Source: Planctomycetota bacterium
GTDB taxonomy: Bacteria; Planctomycetota; UBA8742; SKZP01; JAIOTL01
Length of the DNA: 5,269 nucleotides
Reading direction: 5' to 3'
Assembly: GCA_021106775.1 (NCBI GenBank)
Contig: JAIOTL010000306.1
Coordinates: 1-5,269 of the forward strand
Part shown: positions 1 through 5,269 of the stretch, piece after piece
Position numbering within the stretch: the stretch's first letter is position 1
How the letters are laid out: each line of letters opens with the position of its first letter
The notes under the pieces: model-generated
What the model was told of the DNA's origin: nothing
What the model saw: the letters and a program-made list of their open reading frames with translations, nothing else
Database searches by the model: none
Translations under genes and position numbers: made by a program

Positions 1-284
1 ATCTCGAAATTTTCATGGATAATTGCCATCAAAGCATGTAAATTCTTTGCGCCGATAACAGAAGGTGTTCCACCGCCAATATAAATCGTGGATAGAACAT
101 CTGTAAACGAGCGTATTTCTTTGATTTCGGACGCAAGAGCACCAAGATAATCGATAAAAATCTGCGATTCGGAAGCGCTCACAGGAATTGAGTAAAAATC
201 GCAATACGGACATTTCTGCCGACAAAACGGCACATGCACGTAAAGATGTTTCGCAGCATCGACAAGATTTGGATCTATTTGCAC
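1..284 (-). CDS. hemW: HemW-like radical SAM protein (heme chaperone / coproporphyrinogen dehydrogenase-like), N-terminal part, cut by window edge
   Basis: Seen: 94 codons are in the window, and the 3' part lies beyond the left edge. The protein opens MQIDPNLVDAAKHLYVHVPF and carries the radical SAM cluster motif C21-x3-C25-x2-C28, followed by D29-F30. A GGGTPS motif sits at residues 70-75. Family knowledge: the cysteines hold a [4Fe-4S] cluster that cleaves S-adenosylmethionine, and GGGTPS belongs to the SAM-binding barrel. Phe after the third Cys, where true HemN has a fourth Cys, is typical of HemW, which binds heme and is thought to deliver it to hemoproteins. Start choice: GTG at 284-282 is the only ATG, GTG or TTG between an in-frame stop at 335-333 and the conserved region. 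An AGGGA-like Shine-Dalgarno lies at 293-289. The gene is divergent from murE. The family call is strong. HemW rather than another HemN-like protein is inferred from the N-terminus only. Confidence 0.9.
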   Translation of the reverse strand, partial: MQIDPNLVDAAKHLYVHVPFCRQKCPYCDFYSIPVSASESQIFIDYLGALASEIKEIRSFTDVLSTIYIGGGTPSVIGAKNLHALMAIIHENFE

Positions 285-303
285 GTTTTCCCTTTTTTCT
301 TCG

Positions 304-312
304 ATTTTATCA
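304..312 (-). promoter_or_regulatory. Candidate extended -10 promoter element for hemW
   Basis: On the minus strand the sequence TGATAAAAT fits an extended -10 box (TG-n-TAAAAT). It lies about 20 bases before the GTG start of hemW and just upstream of its AGGGA ribosome-binding sequence, implying a very short leader. I find no convincing -35 box at normal spacing, which an extended -10 can tolerate. This is inference from motif and position only. Confidence 0.3.
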
Positions 313-386
313 CAAACATCGTGCTGATATCCTTAAGATTTCTCCGCCTATGCCGATTAAACATCAACGAAATTCGAGAGATATGC

Positions 387-1910
387 ATGAAACTTGATGA
401 TTTATTCAACGGGCTTGGCAGCAGTGCGATTCTAAATTCAAACGGTACAGAAATTATCGGTGTAACATGCGATTCGCGAAAGGTTCGCCCGGGATTTCTG
501 TTTGCTGCATTTAAAGGGTACAAAATCGACGGTCGAAAGTTCATTCAGGATGCGATAAAACGTGGTGCAAGCGCGATTTTAACTGACGTGATGCTCATTA
601 TGCCTGAAAATGTTGCACTTGTTGTGAGTTCCCGACCGCGTAGGTTGTATGCCAGGATTTGCGCTAGGTTTATGGGCGACCCTGCGAAGAATCTGCGATT
701 GATGGGCGTTACCGGCACGAACGGCAAAACCACGATAACGTACATAATTAAGGACATTTTCGATGATGCGGGGTTTGATTGCGGCATGATTGGTACTGTT
801 GACAATTATCTGGGCAACAGCGAGAAAGTTTCTGCGAGTATGACCACACCTGACCCCGAGAATCTACAATATTTTCTGCGAAGGATGTCTGACAACGGCT
901 TGTTTTCGGGTGTTATGGAGGTTTCGTCCCATGCGCTGGCGATGAACCGTACAACAGGAATCAAGTTTGATGCCGGTATTTTCACGAACCTTACCCGCGA
1001 CCATCTCGATTTTCATCATAATTTCAGCGATTATGCAAAGACTAAAGCGAAATTTTTCAAGCAGGTCAAGTCTGATGGTGTTGCAGTCGTAAATGGCGAT
1101 GATGAATACTGCGGAATCATGATGAAATCATGTCTGTCGAGGATTGTAACATATGGCATTAAATTTCCGCATACTTTTCATGCAAAAGATATTGAGCTTT
1201 CTGCGAGAGGGACAACTTTTGATCTTGTTCATCCTGGCGGTGTGCGTAGGATTCATTCGCCATTACTCGGTAATTTCAACGTTTACAACATTCTCGCAGC
1301 TTTTGCGACGGCAATCAACATGGGAATAAGTGCGTCTGAAATTGAGGAAACTGTTGCTAAAACGAAAGGTGCACCTGGCAGGCTAGAGAAAATCACGCCG
1401 TTCAACGCTCCAATGAGTGTTATCGTCGATTATGCACACTCTCCCGACGCGCTTGAGAACGTGCTTTCAACCCTTCGCAAGGTTTCAAAAGGTAAAATCT
1501 ACACGGTTGTTGGCGCAGGCGGTAACAGGGACAAAACAAAAAGACCGTTGATGGGAGCAATTGCGGAAAAGCTTTCGGACAAAGTTTTCGTAACCTCCGA
1601 TAATCCGCGAACAGAAAATCCCGATGAAATCATTTCAGACATTGAAAACGGCATGACCGACAAAAATAAACGTGAAATAATTCCCGACCGCGAGAAAGCA
1701 ATCGCTGCTGCTATCAAACATGCACAGAACAATGAAATCGTTCTAATCGCAGGCAAAGGGCATGAGGATTATCAGATTCTCGGCAAAAAAACCGTTCATT
1801 TTGATGACAGGGAAATCGGCAGGTTTTATTTCGAGCATTATCACAGTGGAAAAATTGTGAAATCAGTTTCTGGCAAGGGAATTATCGGCAAACAAAAGAC
1901 AACAGCATAG
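387..1910 (+). CDS. murE: UDP-N-acetylmuramoyl-L-alanyl-D-glutamate--2,6-diaminopimelate ligase (MurE)
   Basis: This cytoplasmic ATP-dependent ligase adds the third stem residue to UDP-MurNAc-L-Ala-D-Glu. The chosen product is 507 aa, close to the usual size of about 490-500. Seen: a UDP-MurNAc-binding N-terminal domain (TCDSRKVRPG around 27-36), the P-loop GTNGKTT at 110-116, SMTTPDP at 151-157, HLDFH near 206-210, and K220, which aligns with the carbamylated lysine of the family. Also seen are GNFNVYN near 295-301, DYAHSPDALENV at 348-359, GAGGNRDKTKRPLMG at 376-390, DNPRTENP at 405-412 and GKGHEDYQ at 456-463. DNPR, with R381, G456 and E460, matches residues that read meso-diaminopimelate in E. 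coli MurE, so DAP rather than lysine is predicted. A basic tail of about 20 residues follows the last conserved segment. Start: ATG 387 follows GAGAG at 376-380. An in-frame ATG at 234 would add 51 unconserved residues overlapping hemW. Tandem stops TAG-TAA end the gene, and murF follows after 16 bp. Confidence 0.97.
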   Translation: MKLDDLFNGLGSSAILNSNGTEIIGVTCDSRKVRPGFLFAAFKGYKIDGRKFIQDAIKRGASAILTDVMLIMPENVALVVSSRPRRLYARICARFMGDPAKNLRLMGVTGTNGKTTITYIIKDIFDDAGFDCGMIGTVDNYLGNSEKVSASMTTPDPENLQYFLRRMSDNGLFSGVMEVSSHALAMNRTTGIKFDAGIFTNLTRDHLDFHHNFSDYAKTKAKFFKQVKSDGVAVVNGDDEYCGIMMKSCLSRIVTYGIKFPHTFHAKDIELSARGTTFDLVHPGGVRRIHSPLLGNFNVYNILAAFATAINMGISASEIEETVAKTKGAPGRLEKITPFNAPMSVIVDYAHSPDALENVLSTLRKVSKGKIYTVVGAGGNRDKTKRPLMGAIAEKLSDKVFVTSDNPRTENPDEIISDIENGMTDKNKREIIPDREKAIAAAIKHAQNNEIVLIAGKGHEDYQILGKKTVHFDDREIGRFYFEHYHSGKIVKSVSGKGIIGKQKTTA

Positions 1911-1926
1911 TAAACAGGGGGACAAA

Positions 1927-3318
1927 ATGTTTAAGAGTTTCACTTTAATCGAGGCTGTTTGGGTTTTGGAGGCGAAACTGCTTTCTCCGCAATTCTCGTT
2001 GAAATCCGAAGTTACCGGAATCTGCACTGATTCACGCAAAATCGAAAAGGGTAACCTGTTTATTGCGATTAATGGTGAGAATTTCAACGGGCATGATTTT
2101 GTGAAAGATGCTGTTGCCAAAGGTGCATGCGGAGCAATTGTCAACTCGGTTTCGGGGCTTCGGGGTGTTAAAGTGCCAATCTTAATCGTCGGGAATACGG
2201 TAAAATCATATGGAGACTTGGCAGCATGGTATCTGCGGAATTTTAATGTTCAACGCATTGCACTTACAGGTTCTGCTGGGAAAACCACAACTCGTGAAAT
2301 GATAGCTTCAATCCTCGCTACAAAAGGAAAAGTACACCGAAATGAAGCAAATGAGAACAACCTGATTGGTGTACCGAAAACAATATTCGCACTTGATGAA
2401 TCGCATGACTATCTCGTGCTGGAACTTGGCACAAACGAACCCGGCGAAATCGACCAACTGACATCAATTGCTCAACCCGATTGTGCGGTACTTTTAAACG
2501 CACTTCCGGTACATCTTGAAGGTTTGAAGTCACTCCAGGGCGTGATTCAAGAAAAATCCATGATTCTTAAGGAAACTGACCTTGAGGTTGCGATTGTAAA
2601 TTTCGATGACATGGGTGCCAGAAGCACAGCAAAGAATATTGATGCGCAACTCGTTCGTGTTGGACAAAACAAAAACTTCGAGGTTTTTGCTTCGGAAATA
2701 TTGAATTCTGGCGACGCAATCAGTTTCAAGGTCAACAATCGCTACGATTTCATGCTGAATCTACCTGGCAATCACAACGTACACAACGCTCTTGCTGCAA
2801 TTGCCGTTGGCATGTGGGCGGGTGTTCGGTTTGAAGATATGCAGAATGTGCTGAGAAATTTACAACCGTTGAAAATGCGCAATCAGATTGTGAAAACCGA
2901 CGAACATCAGATTGTGTTTGATTGTTACAACGCAAATCCAGCGAGTATGAAGGCTGCGTTAGATGTTTTGGGAAATATTCCAGCGAAACGGCATATTGCG
3001 GTGTTAGGAGATATGCTTGAATTGGGTATGTTTGGCGACATGTATCATCAGCAAATTGGCTATGATATTGCGAAATCGAACATTGATGTGCTAATCACGG
3101 CGGGTGAACTCAGCAGAATGATGCATAAACCTGCGAATTCGAAGGCTGGTATTAAAACTATGGCGTGCGATTCAACCGAAGATGCTGCCGACGCGCTTCT
3201 CAAGGAGATTCAACCCGGAGATGCAATTCTTCTGAAGGCAAGCCGAGGTTTACATTTCGAGATGATTTTCGAGCGAATCAACGAATTTGTTCAGTCCTCA
3301 AGATGCAAATCAGCGTAA
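1927..3318 (+). CDS. murF: UDP-N-acetylmuramoyl-tripeptide--D-alanyl-D-alanine ligase (MurF)
   Basis: This is the next cytoplasmic step after MurE: ATP-dependent addition of D-Ala-D-Ala to UDP-MurNAc-tripeptide, giving the pentapeptide precursor. At 463 aa it is the usual length. Seen in order: the N-terminal Mur ligase domain with TDSRKIEKGNLF at 34-45, paralogous to the same stretch of MurE; the P-loop GSAGKTTT at 115-122; NENNLIGVPKT at 142-152; ELGTNEPGEI at 166-175; HLEGLKSLQGVIQEK at 196-210; GNHNVHNALAA at 281-291; DCYNANPASMKAAL at 332-345; VLGDMLELG at 359-367; and LKASRGLHFEMI at 436-447. NNxIGVP, CYNANP and GDMLELG separate MurF from MurC, MurD and MurE. A strong Shine-Dalgarno (AGGGGG, 1916-1921) precedes ATG 1927, and the gap to murE is 16 bp, so the two are almost certainly cotranscribed. 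All expected motifs are intact. No mraY or murD follows, unlike the classical dcw order. Confidence 0.97.
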   Translation: MFKSFTLIEAVWVLEAKLLSPQFSLKSEVTGICTDSRKIEKGNLFIAINGENFNGHDFVKDAVAKGACGAIVNSVSGLRGVKVPILIVGNTVKSYGDLAAWYLRNFNVQRIALTGSAGKTTTREMIASILATKGKVHRNEANENNLIGVPKTIFALDESHDYLVLELGTNEPGEIDQLTSIAQPDCAVLLNALPVHLEGLKSLQGVIQEKSMILKETDLEVAIVNFDDMGARSTAKNIDAQLVRVGQNKNFEVFASEILNSGDAISFKVNNRYDFMLNLPGNHNVHNALAAIAVGMWAGVRFEDMQNVLRNLQPLKMRNQIVKTDEHQIVFDCYNANPASMKAALDVLGNIPAKRHIAVLGDMLELGMFGDMYHQQIGYDIAKSNIDVLITAGELSRMMHKPANSKAGIKTMACDSTEDAADALLKEIQPGDAILLKASRGLHFEMIFERINEFVQSSRCKSA

Positions 3319-3364
3319 ATTCCATCGTTATATAGGCTGATTCGTTAAAAAGGTGATGTTTTAC

Positions 3365-3371
3365 AGGAGGT
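3365..3371 (+). promoter_or_regulatory. Ribosome-binding site AGGAGGT that fixes a TTG start
   Basis: A perfect Shine-Dalgarno AGGAGGT ends four bases before TTG 3376. No ATG or GTG in that frame is suitably placed before the hydrophobic leader of the following lipoprotein, so this site decides the non-ATG start. Confidence 0.8.
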
Positions 3372-3375
3372 CGGT

Positions 3376-3885
3376 TTGCGAGTATTAATCCCAGTTTTAG
3401 CTTTGTGTTTAAGTTTCTGGGCATTCGGATGCAATGAGACAATCGACGATGACCCTGCTGAGAAGCCTGAAATCAAGGTTTCCGATTTACTTGAGAAGAT
3501 AAAGGACAGATTAAAACCGTTTCCGATTAATGACATTGCGCAATTGTCGGATGCAAAGGAGCAGGAATTGTTTGCAGCACTCGAAAATACTGTTCTACGA
3601 GTCGATGATTTAATCAGCATCGCTATAATCCGCAAGAATCAGGGAAAGTTTGAACCAGCATTGCGTTGGCTGAGTTTTAAAACAAATGACGTTGAGAAGT
3701 ACATTGAAATCCGGTTTCGCAAGGCTGAGATTCTGTTTTTACTCGGAAAACTCAAGGAAGCGTATGTTTTGTGTAAAATCGAAGTGCTTCCAGATGAGAT
3801 AACGCCAATGTATCAGCAGAATTTCATGGAATTGAAAGCACGGATTGAGTATGAATTGAAAAACAGTAATGAAGTGCAGAATTAG
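3376..3885 (+). CDS. Putative lipoprotein with TPR-like helices, function unknown
   Basis: I do not recognise a named family. Seen: 169 aa starting at TTG behind a perfect AGGAGGT. Residues 1-18 form a short signal sequence: one basic residue (R2), a hydrophobic core (VLIPVLALCLSFW), then AFG-C19. This resembles a lipobox, although Phe at -2 and Ala at -3 are not ideal. An acidic linker follows (21-31), and the rest is predicted helical and charged. Residues 108-138 look like one tetratricopeptide-type helix pair, with the core RKAEILFLLGKLKEAY at 115-130. A preceding stretch, NQGKFEPALRWL at 88-99, looks like the end of another repeat. Inference: a membrane-anchored protein facing the periplasm or cell exterior that binds a partner through helical repeats. 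It starts 57 bp after murF with no clear terminator between, so it may share the murE-murF transcript. That hints at an envelope role but does not prove one. An alternative is a secreted, non-lipidated protein cleaved near the same site. Confidence 0.75.
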   Translation: MRVLIPVLALCLSFWAFGCNETIDDDPAEKPEIKVSDLLEKIKDRLKPFPINDIAQLSDAKEQELFAALENTVLRVDDLISIAIIRKNQGKFEPALRWLSFKTNDVEKYIEIRFRKAEILFLLGKLKEAYVLCKIEVLPDEITPMYQQNFMELKARIEYELKNSNEVQN

Positions 3886-3911
3886 CAACATTATATAAAA
3901 TTTAAAAACAC

Positions 3912-3939
3912 TTGATTTGGCATCGAGTAAATATAAAAT
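3912..3939 (+). promoter_or_regulatory. Candidate sigma70-type promoter for tRNA-Phe
   Basis: TTGATT (3912-3917) is followed after 16 bases by TAAAAT (3934-3939), within the sequence ATATAAAAT. Transcription would start around 3945-3948, just before the mature tRNA 5' end at 3952. The region from 3886 is AT-rich and has no visible terminator for the lipoprotein gene, so read-through from upstream is also possible. Motif match and position only. Confidence 0.5.
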
Positions 3940-3951
3940 CTCCGCTTTATT

Positions 3952-4026
3952 GGGTAGGTAGCTCAGGGGTAGAGCAATGGACTGAAAATCCATGAGTCGG
4001 CAGTTCGAATCTGCCTCTGCCCACCA
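3952..4026 (+). tRNA. tRNA-Phe (anticodon GAA)
   Basis: A complete cloverleaf of 75 nt can be drawn by hand. The acceptor stem GGGTAGG pairs with TCTGCCC (7 bp, including two G-T wobbles). The D stem GCTC/GAGC encloses the 7-nt loop AGGGGTA. The anticodon stem ATGGA/TCCAT encloses CTGAAAA, giving anticodon GAA at 3984-3986. A 5-nt variable loop GAGTC follows, then the T stem GGCAG/CTGCC with loop TTCGAAT. The discriminator is A and the 3' CCA is encoded at 4024-4026. GAA reads UUU and UUC, so this is phenylalanine. The tRNA is a single gene rather than part of a tRNA cluster here, with its own likely promoter upstream and an intrinsic terminator starting two bases after the CCA. Confidence 0.98.
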
Positions 4027-4027
4027 G

Positions 4028-4062
4028 AAGGGATGTCATGATAAAAATGGCATCCTTTTTTT
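4028..4062 (+). terminator. Intrinsic (rho-independent) terminator after tRNA-Phe
   Basis: GGATGTCAT (4031-4039) pairs with ATGGCATCC (4047-4055), a 9-bp stem with one T-G wobble and the 7-nt loop GATAAAA, followed directly by seven Ts. The stem can be lengthened by AAG (4028-4030) pairing into the T run. No T run follows on the other strand, so it acts on plus-strand transcription. It would end the tRNA transcript and any read-through from the murE-murF-lipoprotein genes, separating them from the tatA-like gene. Confidence 0.9.
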
Positions 4063-4149
4063 GGTTTTTATATGAATAATCTGACCGTTTCTGAGAACTG
4101 ACTTCTGTGTGAATTATTAATAAACTTGGTTACAAACCTGCAAAATAAT

Positions 4150-4177
4150 TTGCGAATCGATTGCTAATTTGTATTAT
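4150..4177 (+). promoter_or_regulatory. Candidate promoter for the tatA-like gene
   Basis: TTGCGA (4150-4155) and TATTAT (4172-4177) are 16 bases apart, acceptable for a sigma70-type promoter. The gene needs a promoter of its own because a strong terminator lies upstream. The predicted transcription start near 4184 leaves only about 8 bases before ATG 4192 but about 23 before ATG 4207, which bears on the choice of start codon. The rest of 4063-4191 is AT-rich and shows nothing else I can support. Confidence 0.35.
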
Positions 4178-4191
4178 GTTCGGGTAGTTTT

Positions 4192-4518
4192 ATGATTGGA
4201 TTCATTATGTATTTATTCGCATTTTCGCCTGGTCCGCTTGAAATTATTATTGTGTTGGTGATTCTAATACTGCTTTTCGGCAAGCGACTGCCTGAGGTCG
4301 GAAAATCCCTGGGTAAAGGTTTTGTCGAGTTCAAAAAGGGTGTAAAAGGAATTGAACGTGAGGTGAAGGTGGATGTTGACGGTGCTGCAGAAGAACAGCT
4401 TTTGAAGGAAGATACCAAAAATGATGCGGATGTGATTGTTTGCTCGAACTGCGGGGGCAAGAACACGAAGGATGCAGTATTTTGCTCGGAATGCGGACAC
4501 CGCATAGCACCGATTTAG
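4192..4518 (+). CDS. tatA: TatA/TatB-family twin-arginine translocase subunit with C-terminal zinc ribbon
   Basis: TatA forms the pore-like assembly of the Tat pathway, which exports folded proteins with twin-arginine signal peptides across the cytoplasmic membrane. Seen: 108 aa. A single membrane helix spans about residues 15-29 (after GPLE, core IIIVLVILILL). Then come the hinge FG at 29-30 and the amphipathic helix KRLPEVGKSLGKGFVEFKKG at 31-50, which contains the family's LPE and G-K-S-L-G-K-G pattern. A charged linker (51-80) follows. The end is unusual: C84-x2-C87-x10-C98-x2-C101, with CGG and CGH turns, is a classic zinc ribbon. Ordinary TatA proteins end in a disordered acidic or basic tail. 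The tail would be cytoplasmic. Start: ATG 4192 has only a weak GGG upstream. ATG 4207 (MYLFAFSPGP) is an equally good start and would give 103 aa. No tatB or tatC is in the window. TatA rather than TatB is favoured by the FG-x2-LPE-x-G-x-S-L-G pattern. Confidence 0.88.
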   Translation: MIGFIMYLFAFSPGPLEIIIVLVILILLFGKRLPEVGKSLGKGFVEFKKGVKGIEREVKVDVDGAAEEQLLKEDTKNDADVIVCSNCGGKNTKDAVFCSECGHRIAPI

Positions 4519-4561
4519 TTTATTCTTAGTCATTTTATTGATTTATGCAAACTGCCAACAG

Positions 4562-5269
4562 TTAATCAGCATAGAAATTGCGCGGAACGGAAATATCGAT
4601 GACACGGATTTTTCCACATTGGTTTTGTCCATAATTTTTCCTCATACCTGCCTTCATCCCGCCGAAAGTTGCTGTCGCATCCGCATTCACACAAATCCCA
4701 AGAATTTCGCCAGTATCAACATCAAGACCTGATGGGACATCAATTGCGAAAACGTGATGAGCTTTTTGCTCGTTAATCTGTGAAATTATCGCGTGTGCCC
4801 GACCTTCAATTATGCGGGTCAAACCTGTGCCGAAGATGCCGTCAATAATTGCATTAAAGTCTCCAAAATCCAGACCCCCAAGCATGTTTTCCTGAAAATC
4901 CTCGATAATTTTAAGATTCATCGAACGAGCAATCATGTAATTCGCAAGCGCATCACCGTGTAAATCCTCACCCTTGCAAAGCAACAAAATTTTTAAGTCT
5001 GCACCCCAATTATGCATATGCCGGGCAATGACAAATCCGTCTCCGCCGTTGTTTCCTCGACCGTTGACAATCAAAACCTTGAAGCCAGAAAGTGAACCGT
5101 GCAAATCGCGCAAATCCTGAGAATCCGCACGTTTATTTTCGTTTTGAAGCATGATTTGGCGGAAAAAAAGCGCAGCACCTCTGCCAGCATTCTCCATCAG
5201 AATAATTCCGGGGATTTGCACGTCCTCGATTGTTGCTCTGTCAAGCTCACGCATCTCAGCACGGTTGAA
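4562..5269 (-). CDS. nnrE: NAD(P)H-hydrate epimerase (NnrE, YjeF N-terminal domain), 5' end beyond window
   Basis: This enzyme interconverts the R and S forms of hydrated NAD(P)H (NADHX/NADPHX) so that the partner dehydratase can restore NAD(P)H. Seen: 235 codons reach the right edge. The frame stays open upstream of the first ATG (5254-5252) and reads FNRAE-MRELDRATIE. Family members carry a segment like AEMRELDRATIE inside the N-terminus, so this Met is internal and the true start lies just outside the window. Motifs in order: GIILMENAGRGAA, the nucleotide-binding loop GRGNNGGDGFVIARH, DGIFGTGLTRIIEG, AIDVPSGLDVDTGEILG with the likely catalytic Asp, NADATATFGGMKAG, and a C-terminal CGKIRVIDISVP. 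It ends at TAA (4564-4562) soon after the epimerase domain, so the ADP/ATP-dependent dehydratase domain often fused to it is absent. The gene is convergent with the tatA-like gene, with 43 bp between the stops and no clear terminator. Confidence 0.95.
   Translation of the reverse strand, partial: FNRAEMRELDRATIEDVQIPGIILMENAGRGAALFFRQIMLQNENKRADSQDLRDLHGSLSGFKVLIVNGRGNNGGDGFVIARHMHNWGADLKILLLCKGEDLHGDALANYMIARSMNLKIIEDFQENMLGGLDFGDFNAIIDGIFGTGLTRIIEGRAHAIISQINEQKAHHVFAIDVPSGLDVDTGEILGICVNADATATFGGMKAGMRKNYGQNQCGKIRVIDISVPRNFYAD

Noticed and set aside
234..386. In-frame N-terminal extension of murE from ATG 234.
   Set aside because: It overlaps the hemW coding region on the other strand. It shows no Mur ligase similarity, and MurE proteins normally begin close to the MKLDDLF segment at 387.
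188..397. Plus-strand open frame of 69 codons.
   Set aside because: It lies opposite hemW and across the murE start, has no recognisable motif, and is explained as a shadow frame.
1863..2144. Minus-strand open frame of 93 codons across the murE-murF junction.
   Set aside because: It is antisense to two well-supported genes and its composition has no domain features.
387..3318. Possible MurE-MurF fusion or duplicated gene, because both share the Mur ligase N-terminal pattern.
   Set aside because: Tandem stop codons, a 16-bp gap and a strong ribosome-binding site separate them. The similarity is the normal paralogy of Mur ligases.
3345..3635. Minus-strand open frame of 96 codons opposite the lipoprotein gene.
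   Set aside because: The plus frame has a perfect ribosome-binding site and a lipoprotein leader. The minus frame is Ser- and Lys-rich with no motif.
4155..4162. 8-bp palindrome AATCGATT between the candidate -35 and -10 of tatA, considered as an operator.
   Set aside because: The symmetry stops at 8 bp with mismatches on both sides, which is expected by chance in AT-rich sequence.
4164..4505. Minus-strand open frame of 113 codons opposite the tatA-like gene.
   Set aside because: The plus frame shows clear TatA and zinc ribbon motifs, so the antisense frame is a by-product of that coding sequence.
4550..4563. Small hairpin AACTG-CCAA-CAGTT between the convergent tatA and nnrE genes, considered as a terminator.
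   Set aside because: The stem is only 5 bp, it overlaps the nnrE stop codon, and no T run follows on either strand.

Overview
This 5.3 kb window is a moderately AT-rich stretch of bacterial chromosome that carries mostly housekeeping genes. The envelope genes point to a bacterium that makes peptidoglycan. MurE carries the DNPR signature of meso-diaminopimelate ligases, so the wall is probably DAP-type. A likely lipoprotein and a TatA-like protein fit a diderm or other envelope-rich lineage. I cannot assign a phylum. The wording of the TatA core (FGKRLPEVGKSLGKG, then VEFKKGVKGIE) reminds me of TatA proteins from PVC-group and related uncultured lineages, but this is a weak impression.

Layout, left to right. 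Bases 1-284 (minus) hold the N-terminal part of a HemW-type radical SAM protein that starts at GTG and runs off the left edge. Divergent from it, murE (387-1910) and murF (1927-3318) lie 16 bp apart on the plus strand. They encode two consecutive cytoplasmic ligases of peptidoglycan precursor synthesis: MurE adds the third stem residue to UDP-MurNAc-L-Ala-D-Glu, and MurF adds D-Ala-D-Ala. At 3376-3885 is a small putative lipoprotein with TPR-like helices, a TTG start and a perfect Shine-Dalgarno. It is 57 bp after murF and may be in the same operon. A tRNA-Phe(GAA) with encoded CCA (3952-4026) follows, with a plausible promoter just upstream and a strong intrinsic terminator immediately downstream. 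At 4192-4518 is a TatA-like protein whose C-terminal tail ends in a four-cysteine zinc ribbon. Convergent to it is nnrE (4562-5269, minus), an NAD(P)H-hydrate epimerase whose extreme N-terminus lies beyond the right edge.

The genes do not form one pathway. murE and murF work in sequence, and the others are separate maintenance functions (heme handling, translation, protein export, NAD(P)HX repair). I see no mobile element, CRISPR array, toxin-antitoxin pair, defence island or other obviously undescribed system. The most unusual item is the TatA-zinc ribbon architecture. The second is the unassigned lipoprotein linked to the murE-murF pair.
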